Below are positions 27,037 to 35,116 of a DNA stretch of 35,564 bases, piece by piece. Position 1 is the stretch's first letter, and each line of letters starts with the position of its first letter. A program made the position numbers and the translations under genes. The notes beneath the pieces are model-generated. The model did not search any database and had not been told where the DNA came from. It saw only the letters and a program-made list of their open reading frames with translations. The DNA lies in IMG/VR virus record IMGVR_UViG_3300042868_004356, positions 1 through 35,564 of that record. The stretch is one strand, 5' to 3'. The DNA comes from a virus.

Positions 27037-27187
27037 GACTTGGACGCAAGAAAACCTAGCCCAGTTCGCCGAGGAAGCAAACACTAAGATGCTTGAGCAG
27101 AACGAGAGGATTCAGCAGCTTCAATGCGATCTCAAAGACGCCATTGAAGCGTATCGGGCGCTTATGCGAAAGGCCGAAAGTTCCTGA
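27023..27187 (+). CDS. Coiled-coil protein (54 aa)
   Basis: The frame MPNFKTWTQENLAQFAEEAN continues with KMLEQNERIQQLQCDLKDA and ends MRKAESS. It is an almost ideal coiled coil by heptad pattern. It overlaps the HTH gene by 14 bases and ends just before an extended -10 promoter for the HNH gene. A dimeric helical partner is likely; the function is unknown. Confidence 0.72.
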   Translation: MPNFKTWTQENLAQFAEEANTKMLEQNERIQQLQCDLKDAIEAYRALMRKAESS

Positions 27188-27188
27188 C

Positions 27189-27197
27189 TGGTATAAT
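27189..27197 (+). promoter_or_regulatory. Extended -10 promoter for the HNH-AP2 gene
   Basis: TGGTATAAT at 27189-27197 has the exact TGnTATAAT extended -10 form. It starts just past the coiled-coil gene's stop and lies 24 bases before the ATG at 27221. No strong -35 is seen, which extended -10 promoters can tolerate. Confidence 0.7.
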
Positions 27198-27220
27198 GCT
27201 TGTAAATGATGAGGATTTTT

Positions 27221-27715
27221 ATGTACAAAACTGATAGCCATTTTACAAAAGAGCAATTGCAATCTTTGTTTACATACGCCGATGGCAATTTGTATTGGAG
27301 AGAACGCAAAGGTCGCCGTTTGGCTGGAACATTGGCTGGTACTGCATCACATCATTACCATCAAATTTGCATAAACTACGTACTTTATAGAACGCACCGG
27401 CTTATCTGGGCGTATCACTACGGGCCGTCTGAACATATCATAGACCACGCCAATAACAATTCTTTTGACAACCGCGTTGAGAATTTGCGAGAATGTTTTC
27501 ACTCACAAAATAGTCAAAACAGTTGTGTGCCAAAATCAAATACATCCGGCGTTAAAGGTGTTGCTTGGTGTAAACGAAAAAACAAATGGCGAGCGCGGAT
27601 TATTGTTGATGGGAAAGAACATCACATTGGTTTTTTTGATAATTTGCAAGCTGCCAAAAAAGTCATGAATTTAAAACGCATAGTACTTCATGGCATCTTT
27701 GCTAGAAGCAGTTAA
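27221..27715 (+). CDS. HNH endonuclease with AP2 DNA-binding domain
   Basis: The start is placed at 27221 because GAGGA precedes it at a proper distance; an ATG at 27206 would add five residues. The 164-aa protein has an N-terminal ICINYVLYRTHRLIW strand-helix, an HNH core near 59-92 (HRLIWAYHYG, then IDHANNNSFDNRVENLR) and an AP2 domain from about 109 (SGVKGVAWCKRKNKWRARI then FFDNLQAAKKV). It is a free-standing selfish nuclease type with its own promoter. Its stop overlaps the endolysin stop from the other strand. Confidence 0.9.
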   Translation: MYKTDSHFTKEQLQSLFTYADGNLYWRERKGRRLAGTLAGTASHHYHQICINYVLYRTHRLIWAYHYGPSEHIIDHANNNSFDNRVENLRECFHSQNSQNSCVPKSNTSGVKGVAWCKRKNKWRARIIVDGKEHHIGFFDNLQAAKKVMNLKRIVLHGIFARSS

Positions 27716-28128
27716 GAAAATGGGCGCGTTGATTGCTTGTCAATGATCAGCGCTTGACGGCGGGGCGTTGGGCTGATGCTGATGTGAGTCCAAGCGTCGA
27801 ACTCACGGATAACCTGATCAAAGGGTAGGTCTGAGGCCACCAAAGCCCTCACCACGGCGTCTGGAGACATGCCTGGCACTCTGATGTCAGCCGCGCTGCC
27901 CGTGCGGTGCTGGCTGGTGTCCTTGCTGCCTACGCTGTCATTGACTTGCTTTGACCGGAAGGCGCTGTTGATCATAATTGGCTTGCCGTCCAGCAGCGCT
28001 TTGACCTCCTCCAAGAACTCAGCCAGCTTTTGCAAGTTGGCTAGTTCTGCCTCGTTAGGGGTGTTGTCAAACTCGCGGTGGCTGGTGGTGGTCAGTTCTT
28101 CTAGCGAAAAGTGTTCGGTAAGGTTCAT
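27712..28128 (-). CDS. Endolysin, peptidase M15 family
   Basis: The 138-aa protein degrades cell-wall peptide bonds during lysis. The zinc-binding set of M15 is visible: SQHRTGSAADIRV (H74, D81) and WTHISI (H115), with an upstream INSAFRSKQVN. It matches the short M15_3-type phage endolysins without a signal peptide, so release needs the holin encoded just upstream, coupled by ATGA. It is the final late gene and faces the HNH gene, sharing overlapped stop codons. Confidence 0.92.
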   Translation of the reverse strand: MNLTEHFSLEELTTTSHREFDNTPNEAELANLQKLAEFLEEVKALLDGKPIMINSAFRSKQVNDSVGSKDTSQHRTGSAADIRVPGMSPDAVVRALVASDLPFDQVIREFDAWTHISISPTPRRQALIIDKQSTRPFS

Positions 28129-28535
28129 TTCTTAGCCTTCATATCCATGATTTTCTCAAGAGTGCGGCCACCAAAGTAAAAACTCATCACCAGCATGCCC
28201 CACTGGCCCAGCAAGGTTACATAGACTTCGTTGGCATCCAGCTTGAAGGCAGACATCATGGCAAACACAAAGTAGCCGATAAAGATGGCAACCAGTGTCA
28301 TGGGGCGAATGTTCTTGGACAGCCAAGAGTCTGAGGCCATGTCGGCAGTGTGCCGTTGACTCAGGTTGTTTTGCTCTGCTTTGTACAACTCGGTGTCGTT
28401 TGCCATCTTTGCCAACTCACCGTCCTGCGCCATCTTAGCCAGGTCAAGTTGCGCCTTAGCTTTGGCCTGTGGATCAGGGATGAGCTTCTCGATGAGCTTA
28501 CCGCCAACTTCAAGTAGGGCTGTTAGTGGGAACAT
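28125..28535 (-). CDS. Putative holin (3TM / GTA-type holin family)
   Basis: The 136-aa protein opens MFPLTALLEVGGKLIEKLIP. A charged helix follows (QAKAKAQLDLAKMAQDGELA), then two or three membrane segments in the C-terminal half (PMTLVAIFIGYFVFAMMS, then LLGQWGMLVMSFYFGGRT). This layout resembles the GTA_holin_3TM family. It lies right before the endolysin and overlaps it by four bases, a strong lysis-gene arrangement. Confidence 0.82.
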   Translation of the reverse strand: MFPLTALLEVGGKLIEKLIPDPQAKAKAQLDLAKMAQDGELAKMANDTELYKAEQNNLSQRHTADMASDSWLSKNIRPMTLVAIFIGYFVFAMMSAFKLDANEVYVTLLGQWGMLVMSFYFGGRTLEKIMDMKAKK

Positions 28536-28545
28536 GCTTTACTCC

Positions 28546-30204
28546 TTAACGTGTGCGCTCAGATCGGTTGTATTGGCTCAGGGCGCTAGGCGCAATAACG
28601 CTACCTATTGGCGCGGATTGTTGCGACAACATGCCGCCCAATTGTTTAGCTAGTTCAGGCCGTGAACGCAAAATGGCATCAATAATTGCTTGACCACCTG
28701 GACTGTATGCGCCTGGCACTGCAACCATTGCAGGAATAGCAATTTGAGGTTGCGAAAGTAGCCCAAAACCGCCGCCAACTGAAGCTGCAACACGGCCTAA
28801 AGTGCTTGCGTTTGTTGGGTCGCCTAACACTTCTACCGCCGCGTCAGATATTTCTTGACCTCTTGCAAGGCCTTTGGCAAACGATGTCTTGCGCCGAGTT
28901 TGATCTTGCTGACGCACAGCAGTCGAAAATTGTTTGGGGGTAAACACGCCGCTACTTGCGCCGGAATTTGCCGCAGCTACGTTAATTACCGCCAAGTCGC
29001 CGTATGCGCTGTCAATACGCCGCAGCTTTGACGTCTGCTTCGGGTTTTGCGAGTACAGTTCCTTTTTCAGAACACCCAAAACATCTGTTAAAGCATCACC
29101 AATTTCTCTTTCTGAAGCGGTTGCACTATTGACGTAATTTCCTGCTTTTTTGCGTAAATCAGACTCAAGACCCTTGTATGTTTGCCCATCAATCTTTTGA
29201 CCGGCAAACTTTCCAAACACAATGTCGTTTAAAGTTTCAGTAACTTTTTGTCTTTGGTTGGCATCCAACCCTTTGGCTTTACTTAAAGAAGTAAGAATAT
29301 CGCTAGTCGTCTTAAAATCTAGATCAAAAGACATTTTTGACAAAACATCGTCATACTGCGCTCCCACCTGATCAGACGCGTAAGCAATCGCATCACGGCC
29401 AATGACATTGGCGGGTAACTTATCTTCTACTTTACCCAATGCTTTGTTGATGACGCCTTTGTTAAAATCAAACAGCACACGTTGGCGCGCGTTTTCAATG
29501 CTTGACCCAATTAAAGGTAGGTTTTGTGCGAATTCTTCAAGTGTCTTAAACTGACCACCCATTGTTTGACCGGTTGTTGGCGTGATGCCAAGATCGCGCA
29601 TGGTCTTCTCAGCCTTGGATACCAAAGGATTTAACACGCGACCTACGCCGCCAACTACCTTTTCTCCAATCGGGCCAGCGACTGCTCCTTGAACAACCTG
29701 TTCTGTCTTCTGCTCACCAAAAGTTCCGTCTCCAACAACAGGCTGCATGGCACCGCCAACAGCACCCGCTGCTGCGGCTTGACCTATAGTATTCACACCC
29801 CTAGCACGTGCCAATTGCCCAACTCTCGCAGCTGGAACGATGCTGGCTGGGTTTAAGATGTTTCCTGCTAGACGCGCTGGGTCAAAGCCTGACCCGCCCT
29901 GCGCTTGGCGTTGCGTTTGATACGCCTGTTCTTCCATCCGCGCCATTTCGTCAACTCGTTTGGCTTCTTCAGAAAAGAACTGGCTAACAGGATTAGGTGC
30001 AATGCCGCCCAAACTTGTAACGCCAGCTAATGCACGGGGCAACAGTTGAGCGCCGCCAGTTATAGGGTCTTTAAGGCCCATCAAAAACCCAGACGACGGA
30101 GGCGTAACAGCAGGCCCACCCGAGAGTGCTTGCGCTATTTGCGCGTCCGACATGTCATCTGGAAATTCAACAACGTCGCTGCCTACTTGGATGTATTTGG
30201 GCAT
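28546..30204 (-). CDS. Putative internal virion/DNA ejection protein (large)
   Basis: The 552-aa protein begins MPKYIQVGSDVVEFPDDMS and continues DAQIAQALSG, a pattern seen at the start of internal virion proteins. It is rich in Ala/Gly and helices, with hydrophobic stretches near 105-185 and a final helical domain. In P22-type order (gp7, gp20, gp16) this is the third ejection protein, and would be packaged in the head and delivered into the host cell with DNA. No enzymatic motif was seen. The role is inferred from order and composition. Confidence 0.68.
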   Translation of the reverse strand: MPKYIQVGSDVVEFPDDMSDAQIAQALSGGPAVTPPSSGFLMGLKDPITGGAQLLPRALAGVTSLGGIAPNPVSQFFSEEAKRVDEMARMEEQAYQTQRQAQGGSGFDPARLAGNILNPASIVPAARVGQLARARGVNTIGQAAAAGAVGGAMQPVVGDGTFGEQKTEQVVQGAVAGPIGEKVVGGVGRVLNPLVSKAEKTMRDLGITPTTGQTMGGQFKTLEEFAQNLPLIGSSIENARQRVLFDFNKGVINKALGKVEDKLPANVIGRDAIAYASDQVGAQYDDVLSKMSFDLDFKTTSDILTSLSKAKGLDANQRQKVTETLNDIVFGKFAGQKIDGQTYKGLESDLRKKAGNYVNSATASEREIGDALTDVLGVLKKELYSQNPKQTSKLRRIDSAYGDLAVINVAAANSGASSGVFTPKQFSTAVRQQDQTRRKTSFAKGLARGQEISDAAVEVLGDPTNASTLGRVAASVGGGFGLLSQPQIAIPAMVAVPGAYSPGGQAIIDAILRSRPELAKQLGGMLSQQSAPIGSVIAPSALSQYNRSERTR

Positions 30205-30205
30205 C

Positions 30206-31456
30206 TCAATCTCCAGATATAGTTTCTATTTTGCGTGTCTGCGGGTTGTAGCGCTTTGTCGGTGCGGGTGCGGCAGCAGGCGTTACTGGCCCAATTGGCA
30301 GTGGAGCGCCAGTAGTCCCAGCAGCAGTTTGAGCTTGCAAACGGGCCAAATTTTTCTGCACTTTCTTTTCAGCGCTGACAAGGATGCGTTTTACCGCTTC
30401 TGGCTCAAGACGTTGATCACCAGCAACCACTTTTTGCAAATACTTCAGTTCTTCGTTAGAGTCGTTGCCGCCAAACTGTACCAGTCTAGGGATGACAATC
30501 TCGCCAATATTGGCTAGGAACACTTCGGTGTTTTCTACCTTTTTAGGGTCACCTACACCAACAAATTTAGCTAAAAATTGTTTTTCTGGCCCATACGCGC
30601 CGCCATAAATTCCGTCACCTAATATGGTAAGTGCATCTTTAAACGCAGTCCCTAAAGCATATTGTTGTTCAACATTAGCTACATTTCCACCAATTATCTT
30701 GCCAGCTTCTTTAGCCGCCGCGCCAGTATCGACCGATATTGCGCCAATTGTGACGTTCCCAGTGCCTTTAGCCGCGCCTTTGCTTTTGCTGGTGACGTAT
30801 TCGAGCATCCGTTTTTGGAACGGTTCAGTGCCAGGGGTTAAACCGGCGTCGATAAGCTCTTGTGCAAAAGCCGAAAACTTATCAGGTTTTGAGCCTTCAT
30901 AAATTGGCTGCCCAGTTGATTTAGAGACCAAAGCATTGCCAACAACAACAACGTCATCTTTAGTTTTTTCCAACAACTCTAGCTGACTAACGTCGCCGCT
31001 TTGGCGATATGTAGCCAAACTTGCTGGCGTGTACTTTCCTGTACGAACAAGTTGCTCAAACGGATCAGCAGCTTGACGCTCACGCGATAATTTTGTAGTT
31101 TCTGCGCGGGTCTTTTCTTGGTTTAGAAAAATCTGTTGTAACTGCATTGCGCCTTGGCTGTCACCGGCTTGCGATAGCGCGGCAATGCCCCGTTTCATAG
31201 ACGCCTCGTCGTTGTAGTCAATCTGCCCAGCTATCTGCTGGCGCATTGTGATGCGCTGCAACTCAGGGTCTTGCCCACCCAGAGCGCCGCCAATAGCACC
31301 TGCCAAGCCAGAAGCACCGCGCCCAATGGCGTAGTTGGCTTGCTGGAACGGGTCGAGTTTGGCGTACTGCAACGCTTGCGCGTCCATACGGTCTTGCTGT
31401 GCTTGCTGGTATGACTCAGGCGTCACACCAAAAAGGGATTGAACGATTTCAGCCAT
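30206..31456 (-). CDS. Putative internal virion/DNA ejection protein (middle)
   Basis: The 416-aa protein opens MAEIVQSLFGVTPESYQQAQ and contains many Gln-rich helices (AQALQYAKLDPFQQANYAIG), then a Gly/Ala stretch. It resembles ejection-type proteins by composition and by its place between the 347-aa and 552-aa proteins. A Pro/Ala/Thr-rich end (APLPIGPVTPAAAPAPTKRY) looks flexible. It lies one base from the next start. The specific counterpart (gp20-like) is inferred. Confidence 0.65.
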   Translation of the reverse strand: MAEIVQSLFGVTPESYQQAQQDRMDAQALQYAKLDPFQQANYAIGRGASGLAGAIGGALGGQDPELQRITMRQQIAGQIDYNDEASMKRGIAALSQAGDSQGAMQLQQIFLNQEKTRAETTKLSRERQAADPFEQLVRTGKYTPASLATYRQSGDVSQLELLEKTKDDVVVVGNALVSKSTGQPIYEGSKPDKFSAFAQELIDAGLTPGTEPFQKRMLEYVTSKSKGAAKGTGNVTIGAISVDTGAAAKEAGKIIGGNVANVEQQYALGTAFKDALTILGDGIYGGAYGPEKQFLAKFVGVGDPKKVENTEVFLANIGEIVIPRLVQFGGNDSNEELKYLQKVVAGDQRLEPEAVKRILVSAEKKVQKNLARLQAQTAAGTTGAPLPIGPVTPAAAPAPTKRYNPQTRKIETISGD

Positions 31457-31466
31457 GATTTAGTCC

Positions 31467-32510
31467 TTAAGTCCAATAACCTGGGTTTGAATATTCACCC
31501 GTTGCGTATGGGTTACCAGCAGGGTTGGCAGCAATGTCAGCACTAGCGTTATAACCACCAAACAGGTTACTCACGCCTCGGCCAAACGCTGGATTCTGAC
31601 CAGCTTGTGTCAGCGCAGTGGCAAACGGATTGTAGGCATCGGCCGCGCCCCTTGTTTGCGCCGCAGCCATGCCACCACTTAACAACGCTTGCGCCGCGCC
31701 AGTACTTTGCCCCTTTGCACCAATGTTAATGCCCAGATCAAGCGGCTGCTGACCAAGGGCCTCAAGCTGCTTCATTTGCGCCAGATAAGCCTCGTATGGG
31801 CCAAGCGCTGAGGCTTGTAAACCATAATTTTGAGTTCCTAAATTGCCACCAAGACGGTACAAATCTGCGCCAAACAGAGATTGGCGTTGCCCGGCTTCCG
31901 TAGCCCCAGCTGCTAGTTGAGCATCCTGTTGGGCAATAGCGTTGTAGTAGGCTTCTAGTTCTGGGGTAGAAGCACCGAGGCCACCACCACCGCCTGGTCG
32001 CGTTCCAGTAGCGCCAACAGACAAACCAGTTCTACCCGTGTTAAACAAATTAGTTCGTATGCCAGCCAGTTGACGCTCTCGGCTTGGTGCAACTAAATCC
32101 TGCTGACCAAGCATGTACTTTTGTGCAGCTTGCTCTGGCGACTCTGCAATATACTGACCCCCAAGTTTAAAAAGACCTTGAGCCGCGCCAGTTAAAGGAG
32201 CATATTGTCCTTGCGCTTGTTCGGCTTGGGACAGACCGCCACCGGCTAAACCCATAAACCGATCTTGATAGGCACGAAGGGCAGGGTCTAGCGAGTAGTT
32301 AGCCCCAATGACGCGACCATTTGCATCAGTCTGGAAATCTGACGTACCAAATCGAGTTGTAATGCCTACCGGACGGAAACGCGCCTCTTCAGCCGCAAGC
32401 TGCGCGGCTCTCATTTCTGAATCGGCTCGTGTACGGGCTGCGCGTTCAGCAGACCTACCGCCTAGCAAACCGCCCAGTAAACTAGCCCCCGCCGTGATAA
32501 ATGCTGGCAT
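31467..32510 (-). CDS. Putative internal virion/DNA ejection protein (small, gp7-like position)
   Basis: The ATG at 32510 (MPAFITAGASLLGGLLGGRS) is preferred over one at 32522 because it follows GGAG at normal spacing and avoids the cupin end. The 347-aa protein has a Gly-rich hydrophobic start that could be membrane-active, then Ala/Gln-rich helices and Gly-rich loops (GTRPGGGGGLGA). It follows the cupin and precedes two larger ejection proteins, matching the P22 gp7-like slot. No motif shows catalytic function. Confidence 0.65.
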   Translation of the reverse strand: MPAFITAGASLLGGLLGGRSAERAARTRADSEMRAAQLAAEEARFRPVGITTRFGTSDFQTDANGRVIGANYSLDPALRAYQDRFMGLAGGGLSQAEQAQGQYAPLTGAAQGLFKLGGQYIAESPEQAAQKYMLGQQDLVAPSRERQLAGIRTNLFNTGRTGLSVGATGTRPGGGGGLGASTPELEAYYNAIAQQDAQLAAGATEAGQRQSLFGADLYRLGGNLGTQNYGLQASALGPYEAYLAQMKQLEALGQQPLDLGINIGAKGQSTGAAQALLSGGMAAAQTRGAADAYNPFATALTQAGQNPAFGRGVSNLFGGYNASADIAANPAGNPYATGEYSNPGYWT

Positions 32511-32511
32511 A

Positions 32512-32805
32512 TCAAACTCCAATCAAAATTTCGTCCACTTTAGACGGGTCTTTCTCGTCAGTGGCGTGAATACAAAACCAAACGCAATCAGTGATGGCCT
32601 TGACGCCATGCGTCATTCCAGCCTTAATTTCAATGCAAGCTGGAGCGTCAACAATGTCAATCTCTGTGCCTCGCAACACCGCAACCTTGCCTTTTGCAAG
32701 AATAGACAAGTGGCTAAAGTCATGCGTATGCTTCAGGATGGCTGTGCCAGCCGCAAATGCGGTTTCTTTGGCATACAAACCATCGCTGAAGTGGTGCGTG
32801 ATCAT
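32512..32805 (-). CDS. Cupin-fold protein (97 aa)
   Basis: The start is the ATG at 32805, which overlaps the upstream stop as ATGA; an ATG at 32820 is possible. The 97-aa protein has the first cupin motif LKHTHDFSHLSIL (H26, H28, H32), GKVAVLRG, and the second motif KAGMTHGVKA (H66). Such domains bind a metal and fold as a small barrel. The context (tail-fibre and ejection genes) is unusual for a cupin enzyme, so it may be structural or a virion assembly factor. Its substrate is unknown. Confidence 0.8.
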   Translation of the reverse strand: MITHHFSDGLYAKETAFAAGTAILKHTHDFSHLSILAKGKVAVLRGTEIDIVDAPACIEIKAGMTHGVKAITDCVWFCIHATDEKDPSKVDEILIGV

Positions 32806-33560
32806 GCAGTGCGCTTCCATAGATACACTGTAATGTACGGCTGGTAGTTGGCGTTTGTGCCGCTTGTGCCAGCGGATGCGTTAGTCGTGGCGACTGTAAT
32901 CCCAGTTGAAGAAGTTTGAATAAAATTTTCGCCCCCAGTAGGGGCTGTTTGTATATAACCTCGTGAAGCAGTAGCGTCACCGCCTTGGACATTTCGTGTC
33001 ACTGATTCAGAAAGTCCCCTTGTTGTACCCGTGCTAGCTGCGCCCATCAAAGCATGTGTGTGGCTTGGGTCAGTAACAGTAGAAGTCGCCGTGTGCGTGT
33101 GGCTTGGCAGCGTAGCATCCGCAGCACCGCCAGTTTCTTCAGCCGCATCAAACAAAGCGTTGCCAGAGTCAAAGCCCACCATGACCCGCCCAGCGCCAAA
33201 GGCCGTCCAAGTGCCAAAGCCAAGCAAAGTGCCAGGATTGGTGGCTACAGAGCTGTTAGTGTAAATAGAGCCAACAGGAAACAGGGCGGCTTTTATAGCG
33301 TCTGCCACATCTTGAACAAATGCTGTGGTAGCCAGTTTAGTGCTGTCATCCGATGAGGATTGCGTAACCGCAATCGTACCAGTTGGTAAGGTTGGCGTTC
33401 CAGTAAAAGTAGGCGAAGCCAAGTCAGCCTTGGTTGCAATAGCCACCGAAATGTTCACAAACTCGGTGTTGATCTCCGTGCCTTTGACAATCTTTAGCGG
33501 GTCGCCAGAAGTTAACGCATCTTTAGTAGCGAAGTTAGTGCTCTGTGTATAGTTACTCAT
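32802..33560 (-). CDS. Tail fibre / collar-type protein (252 aa)
   Basis: The product starts MSNYTQSTNFATKDALTSGD and contains the repeat-like ASPTFTGTPTLPTGT. At about 95-130 the FPVGSIYTNSSVATNPGTLL and GFGTWTAFGAGRVMVGFD segments are typical of phage tail-collar/short-fibre proteins. A His-rich LPSHTHTATSTV / DPSHTHALMG part may bind metal ions in a trimeric tip. The C-terminus ends in a beta strand. It follows the gp10-like gene, where P22 encodes gp26 needle, so it may plug or cap the tail. Confidence 0.75.
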   Translation of the reverse strand: MSNYTQSTNFATKDALTSGDPLKIVKGTEINTEFVNISVAIATKADLASPTFTGTPTLPTGTIAVTQSSSDDSTKLATTAFVQDVADAIKAALFPVGSIYTNSSVATNPGTLLGFGTWTAFGAGRVMVGFDSGNALFDAAEETGGAADATLPSHTHTATSTVTDPSHTHALMGAASTGTTRGLSESVTRNVQGGDATASRGYIQTAPTGGENFIQTSSTGITVATTNASAGTSGTNANYQPYITVYLWKRTA

Positions 33561-35116
33561 ACTGTCTTCCCGTCCTTTGATTGGATTTCAATCCGCTGAA
33601 TAGACAGCGCCGCGCCATCAATGTCAGCCTCATAGCCCGTTTGCACGATTTTACCGCTACCAGAGGCAGACACGCTTAAAGTTTGTAAAGCTACACCGTT
33701 GGCGTATTGAGCAAGCACAGTGGCATTTGCGCCGTACTCAGCCGTTCCGTACTCAGAAACTGCTTGTGTCGGAATTTGTGCATTGGTTGACAGATAGTTG
33801 GCGCTAAAGTCAAAGCCCCACTTTAGCGTTACAAACTGGTTTGTGCCGCCGATCACAATCACCTTCAACCGCTTGAGCAGCGAGGTGACATTGGCATTGC
33901 CTAGATCAGCGTGGTTGGTGTAGTACAGCAGCCGATATGCCGAAGTGTCATCTTGTGAGCCGGTGTACTTGGCAACATAACTTGTCTTGCCAAGTAGCAG
34001 ATCGCCATTGCGCCTTGAGAGTAACGCTGTAGGCTCAATAGAGTCCCAAGTGGTGACTCTGAACGATCCATCTTGTAACTGCCCACGGGTGTCAAAGCAA
34101 AACACCTCTTTAACAAAGGGCAGGGTTATCAGATAGAACGCTTCAGTTTCAGAGTAGACCGACTTGATGTTTGCCAGTGTTTCACCAGCAACGATGTTCA
34201 TAAAGTCACTACGCACATTCTTGGACAAGTCGCCAATCGGCACAGACTTCTCAATCACAGTCCGCGCAAATGACCGAACACCAGAATTAGACAAAAACAA
34301 AACATCCTTGCCAGTGCTTTGAATCGAATCTCTGGCAATGCAGCCAATACCCGCAACAGTGTCTGCCAGTGTGATTGTCGAAGGTGTAGTCGCACCCGAA
34401 TAGACCAGAATCTGACGCTGACCAAAGATGATCAGGAAGTTGTTATGCGCCGCCAAGCCGGTGATGTTGTCCGCACCGTTAGGCCAAACCTGATTGATAT
34501 TTAACGAACCAGATGTGCCGCCCGTCCAAACATGACCGGATAGAAGATCAGAGAAAAAGACCGTAGTGTTGTCGGTTGCCGTATCTGCCACCCACAAGCG
34601 GCCATAGGCGCTGATAGCTATGTTGCCCGAGGGTACAGTCCCCGCATAGCCAGTCTTCTCACTAACGCGCCTGAAGGTCGTGGTGCTGACAGCAGGGTCA
34701 AAGATCAGCGGATCGTGGCCTGTTTGAAAGAAGTAAGTAATGCCGTTAAGCGAGGCGCAAGCCCAGTTATTTGCCGTAATCGTAGGTGCTGTGCCGCCAC
34801 CGCCATAGGTCAATTCAACCACGGCGTTGCTGCTGTCTAGCTTAAACAGCTTGTTGTTTCCAGCAAAAAGAATGGTCAGAGTGCCGTCAGTCTGCACTAG
34901 CTCGTGAATCACAGCAGGGGCATTAGCACCCAAAGCACCAGCAGATGCGTTGACCCTAGCCCAGCCCTTGCGTGAGCCGATGCGCCCAAACTGGTCAATC
35001 ACGCAATTGGTGGCAACCAGCGCAAAGCCAGCCGCCAAGTCCAAAGGCGAGTCTTGCGTATTCAGGCCAAAGAACCCTGGCGCTGAAATGCTAGCAGTCT
35101 GGAGGGCTTGGCTCAT
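33557..35116 (-). CDS. gp10-like packaged-DNA stabilisation protein (tail hub)
   Basis: The 519-aa protein is beta-rich, with repeated segments like GRLWVADTATDNTTVFFSD and AAHNNFLIIFGQRQILVYSG that resemble the beta-propeller-type tail protein of P22 gp10 and T7 gp12. It sits downstream of the gp4-like adaptor and upstream of a fibre gene, the P22 order. It closes the portal channel and forms the tail. Its first 37 codons are repeated at 1-113 as a variant copy of the contig end. The assignment is from order and general pattern. Confidence 0.72.
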   Translation of the reverse strand: MSQALQTASISAPGFFGLNTQDSPLDLAAGFALVATNCVIDQFGRIGSRKGWARVNASAGALGANAPAVIHELVQTDGTLTILFAGNNKLFKLDSSNAVVELTYGGGGTAPTITANNWACASLNGITYFFQTGHDPLIFDPAVSTTTFRRVSEKTGYAGTVPSGNIAISAYGRLWVADTATDNTTVFFSDLLSGHVWTGGTSGSLNINQVWPNGADNITGLAAHNNFLIIFGQRQILVYSGATTPSTITLADTVAGIGCIARDSIQSTGKDVLFLSNSGVRSFARTVIEKSVPIGDLSKNVRSDFMNIVAGETLANIKSVYSETEAFYLITLPFVKEVFCFDTRGQLQDGSFRVTTWDSIEPTALLSRRNGDLLLGKTSYVAKYTGSQDDTSAYRLLYYTNHADLGNANVTSLLKRLKVIVIGGTNQFVTLKWGFDFSANYLSTNAQIPTQAVSEYGTAEYGANATVLAQYANGVALQTLSVSASGSGKIVQTGYEADIDGAALSIQRIEIQSKDGKTV

